From positions 19,779 through 83,778 of the forward strand of contig JAOABA010000036.1 in NCBI GenBank assembly GCA_026418625.1: a stretch of 64,000 nucleotides of DNA, written 5' to 3'. Both the position numbers and the translations under genes were made by a program. Shown here piece after piece: positions 44,050 to 52,667 of the stretch (the stretch's first letter is position 1; every line of letters begins with the position of its first letter). Origin of the DNA: Candidatus Kapaibacterium sp. (GTDB lineage: Bacteria > Bacteroidota > Ignavibacteria > Kapaibacteriales > UBA2268). Below the pieces are notes generated by a model. It was not told the DNA's origin and ran no database searches. It saw nothing but the letters and a program-made list of their open reading frames with translations.

Positions 44050-44697
44050 TCAGATTGTAAATTTATAACCCAATCCTAAAACATTAGAGTGAATTGCTTT
44101 ATTCGTATTATACTCCTGCTCTCTCATAAAGAAAATGTCTATTTGATGTTGCTTTTCAAGCTTAAATTTTGAACCGATGTAGTATCTCCCTTGGGTTAAC
44201 CTATCTCCTTTTTCGTAGAAAAATCTATAGAAAAGTTCAGCGGAAATATAGGGTTTAATGTTTTTATCAAGCTCATATTGAAGGGTAAGCATATTCCTAA
44301 GATTATTTATTGTGCTTTCGTTGTGTCTAAATTTAATATGGATTCTTGTTCTATCAGTTAAAACAAATAAACCAAGTGGTAATTTAAAACTTAAGTTTGT
44401 ATAGATTTCATTTCTATATTCATTTTCATCGGGGTTAATTCTATAACGATAAAATAAACCAGCTTTGAAAAAATCAGTAAAGTCATATTCTAACCCTAAG
44501 TCAGTCAATGCTTGGGAGAGTCTTGAATAATTTTTATAATATCTTAATTCCTCAGAAATTTCAAGAGACAGTTTTTTGGTAAAATCATATTCAAACTGAA
44601 ACTCAAACCAAGCCTGTCTATCTTCAATTGGATAAGTAGTTTTTGGATAAGCTGCATAAATTATTATTAATAAAAAAAGCAGAATTTTTAGCATCAT
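44050..44697 (-). CDS. DUF2490 outer-membrane beta-barrel protein
   Basis: 215 residues with a signal peptide (~1-17). The remainder is alternating strands ending FTI, with repeated patterns such as WFEFQFEYDFTKKLSLEISEELRY and KAGLFYRYRINPDENEYRNEIY typical of DUF2490, a small predicted outer-membrane barrel. Last gene of the CotH/VTC/DUF4956 operon; it starts five bases after DUF4956. Function unknown. In context it could be the outer-membrane component of that system. Confidence 0.8.
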   Translation of the reverse strand: MMLKILLFLLIIIYAAYPKTTYPIEDRQAWFEFQFEYDFTKKLSLEISEELRYYKNYSRLSQALTDLGLEYDFTDFFKAGLFYRYRINPDENEYRNEIYTNLSFKLPLGLFVLTDRTRIHIKFRHNESTINNLRNMLTLQYELDKNIKPYISAELFYRFFYEKGDRLTQGRYYIGSKFKLEKQHQIDIFFMREQEYNTNKAIHSNVLGLGYKFTI

Positions 44698-44702
44698 TCA
44701 CC

Positions 44703-45356
44703 CTAATCATCATCGTCAGCTTCTTTTTCTTCGTAGAAATGCTTACTACTGTTGTTAAAATAATATACTTTGATTTCAGCAATATCCCTCAAGAAATCAA
44801 TTTTGCCGATTTCAAATCTATGTATATTAAGTCCGGTTCTTTCGATTAAATCCTTAAGTAATTCAGTATGATTTTGACTTTTAATTAATTCAATCTTTTC
44901 ATAAATAATTAATTTGACATTCTCATTTTTCATCCAGACTTTTTCGATGATTAAAGTCGAGATGATTATTGCTGCGTTGGTAAATAATAATTCTATCAGG
45001 CTGATGAATGAGTTAGAAACTGCGTTTATTAATGCAATACTGATTGCAATGAATAGATATGTCATTTCCTTGATAGGAATGCTTATTGTTCGATATCTTA
45101 ATATTGAAAAAATTGCAAAAATTCCGAATGCAAAACCTAAACTCAGTGTAATTTGATTAAGAAATGAACAAACAAGGAAGACTATCACATTGAACATAAT
45201 AAATGTGAATAAATATGTTCTCTGGCTTCTAATTTTAAAATAAATAAACCTAACTAAAAGGATTATTGTTATTAAATTAATAACAAATCTGAGAATAAGA
45301 TTTAAAAAATTTTCAGTGTTGATTATTGAAAATCCAAGGAAAGAATTAAAATCCAT
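44703..45356 (-). CDS. DUF4956 integral membrane protein
   Basis: 217 residues. Five hydrophobic segments (~17-37, 46-64, 70-86, 97-114, 118-138) precede a soluble, probably cytoplasmic domain ending in an acidic tail (EEKEADDDD). GFAFGIFAIFSILRYRTISIPIKEMTYLF is the characteristic DUF4956 block. The start overlaps the VTC-domain gene by 11 bases, so the two are likely translated together and may form one complex. In yeast the VTC catalytic domain is joined to membrane helices that pass polyphosphate across the membrane; here DUF4956 could supply that membrane part. That role is inference. Confidence 0.85.
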   Translation of the reverse strand: MDFNSFLGFSIINTENFLNLILRFVINLITIILLVRFIYFKIRSQRTYLFTFIMFNVIVFLVCSFLNQITLSLGFAFGIFAIFSILRYRTISIPIKEMTYLFIAISIALINAVSNSFISLIELLFTNAAIIISTLIIEKVWMKNENVKLIIYEKIELIKSQNHTELLKDLIERTGLNIHRFEIGKIDFLRDIAEIKVYYFNNSSKHFYEEKEADDDD

Positions 45357-46116
45357 AGTTAGTATTAGCTACTTTAAAAATGTTGATTAATTTTGGTTTG
45401 AATCTATTGTATTTAACAGGATAATCCGAAGCGATAATACCCATACAGTATTTACTGAAATTGACTTTCTTAATAAGATTATTTCGCTCAATGTTATGGA
45501 TTGTATCGGAGTAATTATTGAGCCTTTTATGTTTAACTTCAAGTATGGCTATTTCGGGGAACTTCTTTAATTCATCAATTGTTTTGAAGTTGATATTTGT
45601 ATCAATAGTAATTTTTTCGGGTAATTGTTTATGAAGTAGAGTTATTCTGTCATAAAAAACCCAAATTTTAGGAGATAAAATATCGGGATTCAAACCGATG
45701 GAATTTTCCACCATCTTGCTTGTTCCATCGTTTAATTCAAAGACATTACTATCAACAGGAAGCCTCTCTTTGGTTGTGTAATTATTATGCTTCTGTTTAA
45801 TTTCAAAAAAGCAGGATTCGTTCGAGGAATATTGTCTGAACCTGATTTTTAACCTGTCTGTCTTTCCGTTATGGTGCTGAAAATAGAACAAGAAATCATC
45901 AGTATCAAAATATAAATTTTTATATCTAAAAATTCTCCTGTTATTGATTTCAAGGATGCTATATTCTTCAATTAAAATTTCAAATATTCGCTTAAGATTT
46001 TTAGGGGAAACAACAAATTTGGTATCAAATCTGTTGAGCAGATTATTCTTATCAAGAACATCCAATGGAATACTTTTAAAATCTTTCAAATGACTATTTA
46101 ATTCATTTAAATCCAT
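45346..46116 (-). CDS. VTC-domain protein (polyphosphate polymerase fold)
   Basis: 256 residues, a single triphosphate-tunnel domain. Basic and acidic tunnel residues occur in family order: RFDTKFVV, RYKNLYFDTDDF, DRLKIRFRQY, CFFEIKQKHN, TKERLPV, YDRITL, ITIDTNINF, AILEVKHK. In the eukaryotic Vtc4 enzyme such residues hold ATP and the growing polyphosphate chain. No SPX or membrane domain. It lies two bases after CotH and overlaps DUF4956, so it is part of a tightly built operon. Polymerase activity is inferred from fold; a triphosphatase or nucleotidyl-transfer role is possible. Confidence 0.87.
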   Translation of the reverse strand: MDLNELNSHLKDFKSIPLDVLDKNNLLNRFDTKFVVSPKNLKRIFEILIEEYSILEINNRRIFRYKNLYFDTDDFLFYFQHHNGKTDRLKIRFRQYSSNESCFFEIKQKHNNYTTKERLPVDSNVFELNDGTSKMVENSIGLNPDILSPKIWVFYDRITLLHKQLPEKITIDTNINFKTIDELKKFPEIAILEVKHKRLNNYSDTIHNIERNNLIKKVNFSKYCMGIIASDYPVKYNRFKPKLINIFKVANTNYGF

Positions 46117-46118
46117 TT

Positions 46119-48536
46119 TTATTTATTCCTGATGATTTTTTCAATAAAGGAATTTTGTTTTTTGCTTATTGAGAGAAAATATAATCCATTTCCAAAGTTT
46201 TCAATATTTGATAAATCAAGTTTAAATTTATTCAAACCTGATTGAACATAAGCTTGGTGATTGAAAATTTCTTCGCCAAAAATATTTAATATTCTTATGT
46301 TTATTAAATCATTAGTTAAAGAATGAACCTCAAAATTCAGTTCATTATCTATTGGATTTGGATATATTTTTGAAACATAAAAATCATTATTATTACCTTC
46401 GTTCTTTATGGATGTGAAAGTTGAATTTTCATATCCGGGCGTAGGAGGCATTAATTGAAATTTACCTGTCCCGTTTGGATATCTGCCAGTAGAAATATCA
46501 GATTCCTGTTTACCGAAAGTAACTGAATCGCAAATTGAATTGCCATTAGCATCTGAATTAACAAAGAGTATCACTTCTCCATCAGCAGAAAGTTTAAAAT
46601 TGGCGTGAAGTCCGGGTGTGGCTTTTCCGTCTTCGTCAGCCCAGATAATTAAATATCCGTTAGCTTTGATTATTGTATTATCTGGGAATTTCCATTTCTT
46701 CAAGTTATCGAGTTTATCACTGAGATACATTCCTGAAAGATTAATATCATTAGAACTGGTATTAAAAAGCTCTATCCAATCATCGTAATCGCCCTGTGGG
46801 TCTTGAATTGTCTTTGTATTTGATGCCATAAATTCATTTATGACAACCGGAAAATTCTGCTCGGTTTTAATATTTACACGGAAAAAGTAAACATTATGTT
46901 CGGCTCCTTCGGGGCTAAATGATGAGGTGAAAAACTGGTTGTTAGCAATAGCTTCGACATAGTATCTAACAAAAGAACCTGCAGGAAATCCACCAATTTC
47001 ACAAGCATAAACTCCATCATTAGCTGGACCATCATTATGAGTGCCATCATCAAACATTTCAATCCTTTCGAAAGTTCCCATAATGCCTGTTCCATAATAA
47101 AGAAATACTTTGTTAATCCCAGCAGAATGATTGACTTTTGCTTTTATAGTAACTTTTTTATTTGCTTCAATACCTAATGAACCACCTCCCTGATTAACCC
47201 TTTCGACAAAATCGATTTTTGGTGCTTCAGCTTTTAGCATAGGTGTGTTGAGAAGGCTATTTCTTCTGTTTTGAATAAAATTCTTAATGTCATTAATTGA
47301 GGTTTGATATTGAGTGTTTGAATAAATCTTTTTTGTGTCAGCTAAGACTTCTTTTTCAATCAAAGCTCTATAATTCACAAGAAGCGAGTCTATATAAGAA
47401 ACTTGAAGCAAATTGTTAATTATTGTTCTTGCGTGAGCAACATATCTTTGTTTCAGATTGGGATTTGATAGCAAACGATTGATTAAAGGATATTTTGTAT
47501 TTGTCTCCTTTTGGAAAATAGACCAGTTCTGATTTTTAATCAGGAAAGTGCTATTACCATCGTATTCAATCGGTTGGAGCCTGATGGTTTCTATGTCATA
47601 ATAAACATAATAATCCATACCGCCCTTATTTACATAGCCATCGTCGTCGGTAAAAATAATCTCGTTAGCTAAATGCCATAAGGCTCTATCAACATCAATG
47701 AAATATTTAAGTGAATCATAAAGCAAATTTGTGGGTAGTTGGTTTAACTTTTGGCAGGATATCATTAGATCTGTCCAAGGATCTTCTTTTGTTGTTGATT
47801 TAAGTGTATAATATCTTGAATAAGTTAAAGGAATATTGCTTATATAATTTAATGAACAAACTCCTTCTCCGAAACCGGGATTTCCCTGACCGGGCTTAGG
47901 TTTGGCAGTTGATGTATCGGGGTATTCGGCTCTCCAATTTGTTCCGTCACCGCTCAGGAACCATTCATTATAAAAGTCTTTATTTAACTGTTGGACATTT
48001 GTATAAATCCCCCAATTTTCACCATTTATAACGAGTTTAACAAAGTTGGCTTTTGCTCCAGGGATATTTTTTCCGATTAGATGGCAGTATAAAACTTCTC
48101 TCATAAACGAAGGATCATCAAAGCAGTTGTTTAGATTTAATGTTTTATAGCCCTCCAGTCTTTGGTTTTTATCAATAAAATCAATTGAAATATTAAAAGA
48201 TTTTTTTTGATTTCTAACCATTTGATAGGAGGTTTGCCCTCTAAATCGGACTCCTACGTTATAGAGAATCTTGTCTTTAAATTTTAGGGTTGCTGGAATG
48301 TCAATCTTTTTTCCGTAATTATTTGTTAATTGAGCCCACCAATCAGGTTGTGAAAATTCAAGATAAATAGTATTAAGTTCATTAAGAGAGTATAAGTCAC
48401 TGCTTGGTTGTTGCTCTAAAGCAAGTAAGTTGGATTCACGAAAAATCAAATTACTTGGAAAAGAGTAGGATTCATTTATCAAGATTAATGAAAAATTGAT
48501 AAACAAAATCAGGATTATTTGTGTGTAATATTTCAT
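46119..48536 (-). CDS. Secreted CotH kinase family protein with lamin-tail and T9SS sorting domains
   Basis: 805 residues. Signal peptide ~1-25. Residues ~50-410 are a CotH kinase domain: YNVGVRFRGQTSY, KKSFNISIDF (Lys and Arg near the ATP site), GYKTLNLNNCFDDPSFMRE and the metal-binding QPIEYDGNSTF. A beta domain follows, then a lamin-tail domain at ~565-705 (VVINEFMASN, DDWIELFNTS, ISTGRYPNGTG). The last ~80 residues (YPNPIDNELNFEV onward) are a T9SS type A sorting domain. CotH proteins are secreted protein kinases in spore formers and pathogens; here sporulation is not expected, so the target is unknown. First gene of a four-gene operon with VTC, DUF4956 and DUF2490. Confidence 0.9.
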   Translation of the reverse strand: MKYYTQIILILFINFSLILINESYSFPSNLIFRESNLLALEQQPSSDLYSLNELNTIYLEFSQPDWWAQLTNNYGKKIDIPATLKFKDKILYNVGVRFRGQTSYQMVRNQKKSFNISIDFIDKNQRLEGYKTLNLNNCFDDPSFMREVLYCHLIGKNIPGAKANFVKLVINGENWGIYTNVQQLNKDFYNEWFLSGDGTNWRAEYPDTSTAKPKPGQGNPGFGEGVCSLNYISNIPLTYSRYYTLKSTTKEDPWTDLMISCQKLNQLPTNLLYDSLKYFIDVDRALWHLANEIIFTDDDGYVNKGGMDYYVYYDIETIRLQPIEYDGNSTFLIKNQNWSIFQKETNTKYPLINRLLSNPNLKQRYVAHARTIINNLLQVSYIDSLLVNYRALIEKEVLADTKKIYSNTQYQTSINDIKNFIQNRRNSLLNTPMLKAEAPKIDFVERVNQGGGSLGIEANKKVTIKAKVNHSAGINKVFLYYGTGIMGTFERIEMFDDGTHNDGPANDGVYACEIGGFPAGSFVRYYVEAIANNQFFTSSFSPEGAEHNVYFFRVNIKTEQNFPVVINEFMASNTKTIQDPQGDYDDWIELFNTSSNDINLSGMYLSDKLDNLKKWKFPDNTIIKANGYLIIWADEDGKATPGLHANFKLSADGEVILFVNSDANGNSICDSVTFGKQESDISTGRYPNGTGKFQLMPPTPGYENSTFTSIKNEGNNNDFYVSKIYPNPIDNELNFEVHSLTNDLINIRILNIFGEEIFNHQAYVQSGLNKFKLDLSNIENFGNGLYFLSISKKQNSFIEKIIRNK

Positions 48537-48675
48537 ATAATTTATGTTTAAAATTTGTTACTCTCAAATTGAATAACACACAAATAACAAAAATGTTAAT
48601 TTTTGGTTAAATTAAGAAGAAAAATCGGTGAACTAACTTTGTTTTTTTATTTTTTTGAGTGAGATATGATGAAAT

Positions 48676-49476
48676 TTAACCACGTGGGGGCTGCCAATTT
48701 GCTCTCTTCCACTTAATAAGTTCAATTTTTACGTTACCGACATAGACTTTCATCAAGGCTTTTATTGGAACAGCAGCTTCGTCGTCACTAAACCAACCTT
48801 CAAAGCTTCCGGTAAGACCGTAAACACCAGTCCAATCAGCCATACCTTTGAAATATACGCATTTAATTGGATACTTAACGGCGGCAATCTCGACGTTTTC
48901 TTTTTTTCCTGTGAAATTTATTTTAGTGTAAACAGTATCGTCCATATAAGTAGGAATTTTTAAACTTCTATTGGAATTTAAAAGCCTTCTGGCAGCAAAG
49001 AAAAGTGAAAGTCCGTCATTCCATCGCCCAGATGTAATGAATGTATTATTAGAGATTAACTCTTTATCATAGTATTTTTGGTGAACAATCTTTTTTTCAT
49101 CTGTGTTAAAGTCAATTTGCTCATAAACCCAAGAAGAACCATCTTTTGTGTTGCTTGCAAATTTGTGAGAGCTAACAAGCGATGGATCCATCCAGCTTTG
49201 ATATATAACTTGTAAATCAACAAAAGGAATACCTTTGTATGAATTTATGAAACATTTAGCCTTGTGAACTGTTTTATTATTTAATGTTTGATTTTCTTCG
49301 GTAAGAATTCTAATTGTTCCAAGTTTTATACCAAAAAAGGAGACTTCATAGGTTAATTCCTCACCAACTGATATTATAGGACTAAAATCAGCTAATGAAT
49401 AAGCTGAACTAAAAAAGAATAAAGATAAAAATACTATTGATATTTTCAGCACTTTAAAAAACATAAAAAAATCCAA
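48676..49476 (-). CDS. DUF3108 domain-containing exported protein
   Basis: 266 residues with an N-terminal signal peptide ending near residue 28. GEELTYEVSFFGIKLGTIRI opens the DUF3108 beta-rich domain; SFEGWFSDDEAAVPIKALMKV closes it, a typical end for the family. Likely periplasmic or outer-membrane associated. Function unknown. It is separated from the CotH operon by 139 bases and transcribed in the same direction. Confidence 0.85.
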   Translation of the reverse strand: MDFFMFFKVLKISIVFLSLFFFSSAYSLADFSPIISVGEELTYEVSFFGIKLGTIRILTEENQTLNNKTVHKAKCFINSYKGIPFVDLQVIYQSWMDPSLVSSHKFASNTKDGSSWVYEQIDFNTDEKKIVHQKYYDKELISNNTFITSGRWNDGLSLFFAARRLLNSNRSLKIPTYMDDTVYTKINFTGKKENVEIAAVKYPIKCVYFKGMADWTGVYGLTGSFEGWFSDDEAAVPIKALMKVYVGNVKIELIKWKRANWQPPRG

Positions 49477-49617
49477 TATGAAAAAGACTTCACACTTTAA
49501 AAGCTTTTAAAGGGAAAATATTGTAAAGTTCTATTATTGAGCTATGGAATGTATTTTTTAAAGGCTAATATAGAAAAAATTAAGAGATGTAATATTAAAT
49601 CTGTAAATAATCAATAG

Positions 49618-49851
49618 TTAATCTTTAAGAAACTTACAGAATTCATCAATTGACATAAAGGAGTCTCTTATCAATGATCTTAGTAAGCCTCGGTCTAATA
49701 CTTTGTGATCTGGTATTGATAGTGTTGTAGTCATACCTTCTTTCTTATAAATGTAATGTCTGCTACTTCCAACTCTTATCAAAGTCCACCCTGCTTTTTC
49801 AAAAGCTTTCATAGCTTCCTTGCCGGAAATTACAGGAAGTTTCTCGGGCAT
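49618..49851 (-). CDS. hicA: HicA family toxin
   Basis: 77 residues. A dsRNA-binding-like fold with GWTLIRVGSSRHYIYKK, containing the catalytic His of HicA mRNA interferases, and LSIPDHKVLDRGLLRSLIRD. Its ATG shares one base with the hicB stop (TAATG), so toxin translation is coupled to antitoxin translation. Expected to cleave mRNA when free of HicB. Confidence 0.92.
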   Translation of the reverse strand: MPEKLPVISGKEAMKAFEKAGWTLIRVGSSRHYIYKKEGMTTTLSIPDHKVLDRGLLRSLIRDSFMSIDEFCKFLKD

Positions 49852-50063
49852 TATATGGCTATCTCCATAAAAATTTCATTTGAATTTTTTGGTTTAACCA
49901 TAAGATCTTTATCCAAAGCTTCTAAACAGCCTTTTATTGCATCCTTGATATTTTCAATTGCTTCTTCAATTGTTTCACCTTGAGAGTGGCACCCGGGAAT
50001 AGCAGGGCAATGAGAAACGTAGCCAAAGTCTTCACCTTTTTCAATTATTATCCTATACCACAT
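49851..50063 (-). CDS. hicB: HicB family antitoxin (short form)
   Basis: 70 residues. EDFGYVSHCPAIPGCHSQGETIEEAIENIKDAI is the HicB partner-binding core. The C-terminal ribbon-helix-helix or HTH DNA-binding domain of longer HicB proteins is absent, so it should neutralise HicA but may not repress its own promoter. The antitoxin gene is first on the transcript, followed by hicA with a one-base overlap. Confidence 0.9.
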   Translation of the reverse strand: MWYRIIIEKGEDFGYVSHCPAIPGCHSQGETIEEAIENIKDAIKGCLEALDKDLMVKPKNSNEIFMEIAI

Positions 50064-50434
50064 AATATCTCCATTTAATTAATTTAAAATGATATTTATA
50101 AATATTTATCGAAGGACAAAAATAATTATTTGATAATGGATCTACAAAAGGGGAAAATTAATATTGAAAGAAAATTGAAAATTAGAAATTTAATGAGCTT
50201 ATGAAATATAATATTTGACTATCATTATTACAAACTAAGTTTGGAAGAATCTATTATCATTTGATATGGATGCTTCACCTTCGGTTCAGCATGACATTTG
50301 TTCGTATTTAGAATTCAATTGAATAATATTGATTTTTAAATCAATTACAAATATTAATTATCCTATAAGTTCTTGAAAAGACCTCCTTTTATGAAACAAA
50401 TTATTCTCGAACAAAAAAAAAATTCTATTTATTC
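50064..50434. other. Intergenic region with a diverged dispersed repeat
   Basis: At 50240-50300 GAAGAATCTATTATC and GATGCTTCACCTTCGGTTCA recall the core of the elements at 28627 and 63741 but are degraded and lack clear ends. The rest is AT-rich with no gene or RNA seen; the hicBA promoter should lie near 50070-50110. Confidence 0.45.
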
Positions 50435-51319
50435 TTAATTCACCGGAACCGCAATTTCCCAAACCTTGCCTTTTGGTGGTGAAGGCAGTCTTCTTTGCAG
50501 AATCCATGGGTTAAGTAATTTTATGTCTTTGTATGTTGTTTTATTGTCTTTTGCCCATTCGTGAAGATTTGCTATAAAACCACTTTCTTTGATAATTTTA
50601 AATTTTGGTGGTTTATATAAATCAGTTGGTTTAAGATTAAATCCGTATTTCTGTGGATTTTTCATTATTTCCTTAATAATCACTATGCGGAGAATATAGC
50701 GTGATGTCTCTTCATTAAGGAATAAGTCAAAGAAATTATCAGCATTTTGAAAAGAGATATTATCTGACAAATTCTCGTGCCCCATATTATACCCAGCAGC
50801 AGCCAATATCCAAGATTTAGTGTTATTGTAGCCATTCTTTAGGTATTTAATTGCAGCAATTGTGCTTTTTTCCAAGTGTCTTCTTTCATCAACATATTCG
50901 TCAATCTGCAATCCCATAGCTTTCCCTGTTGAGGGTATAAATTGCCATAAACCAACTGCATCTTTTGGAGAACGGGACATATATAATGCACTTTCAGCAA
51001 CAGAGAGATATTTCAAATCGTCTGGGACACCTTGCTCAGCAAAAATTCTTTCGAATATAGGAAAAAATCTACCTGCTCTTTTCAGGTATAATATTATTTG
51101 ACCGGGTGATTGTAAATTAAGGTAAAATTCACGCTCGGCACGTTCACGAACTTCCTCTATTTCAAGGGGAATTCTCTCACCGCAGAATTCTAATCTTTCA
51201 GGAAGTTTTACCGAAGATAAAAACTGATTAAAACTTAAGTTGTTATCCTGACCGGGCAGTTGTCTTGTTTCTTTGCAGGAAACTAATATTAATATTAATA
51301 ATATAAAAATTTTTTTCAT
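50435..51319 (-). CDS. Lytic transglycosylase lipoprotein (SLT/GH23)
   Basis: 294 residues with a lipoprotein signal (ILVSC, Cys ~15). The SLT domain spans ~85-225: PDDLKYLSVAESALYMSRSPKDAVGLWQF has the catalytic Glu in the AESA motif, followed by IPSTGKAMGL, DERRHLEKSTIAAIKYL and AAAGYNMGHENL, matching MltD-like enzymes. It cleaves peptidoglycan with formation of an anhydro end. No LysM repeats. The start overlaps the radical SAM stop by four bases, so translation is coupled. Confidence 0.92.
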   Translation of the reverse strand: MKKIFILLILILVSCKETRQLPGQDNNLSFNQFLSSVKLPERLEFCGERIPLEIEEVRERAEREFYLNLQSPGQIILYLKRAGRFFPIFERIFAEQGVPDDLKYLSVAESALYMSRSPKDAVGLWQFIPSTGKAMGLQIDEYVDERRHLEKSTIAAIKYLKNGYNNTKSWILAAAGYNMGHENLSDNISFQNADNFFDLFLNEETSRYILRIVIIKEIMKNPQKYGFNLKPTDLYKPPKFKIIKESGFIANLHEWAKDNKTTYKDIKLLNPWILQRRLPSPPKGKVWEIAVPVN

Positions 51320-52545
51320 ACACTTAACTCCTTTTTCTTTACGGCTCTGACATTTTGTCCGAATTTAAGTTGCTCTTCCAATCTGCAAGACCAAACAAGT
51401 TCATTATTCCAGACAGTCATATCCGGACAGCCATCGCACATATTCAAATCTCCGTTCTCAAGAAAATCAATCGGTTGAATTGTCAGAATTGATTGATAAT
51501 GAACTCTGCTGAAGAATGCCTTAGGATTATTTAAAAATGATTTAAAATAATTCTTAACAATTTCTTTCAAGCCACTATCAAAAATTGCAAGTGGAAAATA
51601 AATTCTCCCCATTTTTGATAAATTTGGATTTGCATAAGCAAGATATGAGCCGGTGAAAAAATGCTTGATATTTTGCACCAATTCCATAAATTTAGGACCA
51701 GTATAACCAAAAATTTGATGTTTATTACCTAAACGACCGGCAAGAAGCCATTTATAACTATCGGGTTTGTGTGTCCCGTTGAGAAATGCTGAAGGATTAA
51801 AATCAGGATACTGCTTTCTAATTTCTTCAACAACCTCATTTGAAGTAATATCTGTCCTTCGGGCTTTATCTTCGATAATGTAATGGATACTGTTTGTTTC
51901 GAGCTTTTTATCCCCAACATAAAAATCAAAATTTCTTCCAAAAATTGCCATTCGATATATAATGAAAACCATAATGTGGACTTTGTCAATATGTTCCTGA
52001 GCCCACTTGACTAATTCAGGTATGAATTTGATATTTTCTGGATAGACGGTAGCATTGAAGGCGCAGGATAAGCCACCGACTTCTTTAAGCATATTAGCAT
52101 AGAATAATCTCAATTCATTAAGTTCAATCTCATTTTTTGCTTTCCAACCGGGACGATTCTGGAAACTGTCAATGTGAAATGTAAATCCGAAAACACCTGC
52201 TTTTTTTAATTCAAGAAGGAATTCTTTGTCAAGCAAAGCACCATTGGTATTTATGACTGGTTTCCAGCCACGACTTTTAATCATACTGACTATTTCAAGA
52301 ATTTTGGGATGAGTAAGGGGTTCACCGCCAGTAATTGAGACGCTATCAGTCTTACGTAAACTTTGAAAAACATTAAGTTCATTTTCAATTTCTGAAAGGG
52401 ACTTGTGAGAATTTAATCGGTTTTCACGATAGCAACCATCACAAGATAAATTGCATTTGCTTGTTGGTTCAAGCCAAGAAATAGCATTATCAGCCAGATT
52501 CCAAGGCAACCTGAAAAGATTAATAGGGGAAAGTTCAAGCTTCAT
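51316..52545 (-). CDS. Radical SAM protein with C-terminal cysteine cluster
   Basis: 409 residues from the ATG at 52545, which AAAGGA precedes; the frame is open to 52614 but the extra 23 residues look non-native. EPTSKCNLSCDGCYRENR gives the CxxxCxxC [4Fe-4S] site, SITGGEPLTHP the SAM-binding segment. A second cysteine group, MCDGCPDMTVWNNELVWSC, near the end may hold an auxiliary cluster. The substrate is not predictable; the family includes enzymes modifying lipids and peptides. It is coupled to a lytic transglycosylase gene and divergent from an ECF sigma factor. Confidence 0.85.
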   Translation of the reverse strand: MKLELSPINLFRLPWNLADNAISWLEPTSKCNLSCDGCYRENRLNSHKSLSEIENELNVFQSLRKTDSVSITGGEPLTHPKILEIVSMIKSRGWKPVINTNGALLDKEFLLELKKAGVFGFTFHIDSFQNRPGWKAKNEIELNELRLFYANMLKEVGGLSCAFNATVYPENIKFIPELVKWAQEHIDKVHIMVFIIYRMAIFGRNFDFYVGDKKLETNSIHYIIEDKARRTDITSNEVVEEIRKQYPDFNPSAFLNGTHKPDSYKWLLAGRLGNKHQIFGYTGPKFMELVQNIKHFFTGSYLAYANPNLSKMGRIYFPLAIFDSGLKEIVKNYFKSFLNNPKAFFSRVHYQSILTIQPIDFLENGDLNMCDGCPDMTVWNNELVWSCRLEEQLKFGQNVRAVKKKELSV

Positions 52546-52624
52546 TAACGAAAATCCTTTTGTATAAAAAACTAAATTAAAAAATTTTTGAAACTTTTTT
52601 CTTTTTAATGGCACTTATATATAT

Positions 52625-52639
52625 AGTTCCAATGGAACT
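52625..52639. promoter_or_regulatory. Perfect short palindrome before the ECF sigma gene
   Basis: AGTTCC-AAT-GGAACT lies 28 bases before the TTG start of the sigma factor in the divergent gap, followed by TTTTTAAAAAA. It could be an operator, a start-site hairpin, or a small terminator. Confidence 0.4.
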
Positions 52640-52667
52640 TTTTAAAAAATAATTTGAAATGTGATTT

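Noticed and set aside
46119..48536. Sporulation role for CotH
   Set aside because: There is no other spore gene here, and the protein has lamin-tail and T9SS domains typical of surface proteins in this phylum.
49618..50063. Defence island around hicBA
   Set aside because: Neighbours are envelope genes; no restriction, CBASS, Abi or other defence family is visible.
52546..52614. Longer N-terminus for the radical SAM protein
   Set aside because: The additional Lys/Phe-rich residues are not typical and the ATG at 52545 has a good ribosome site.
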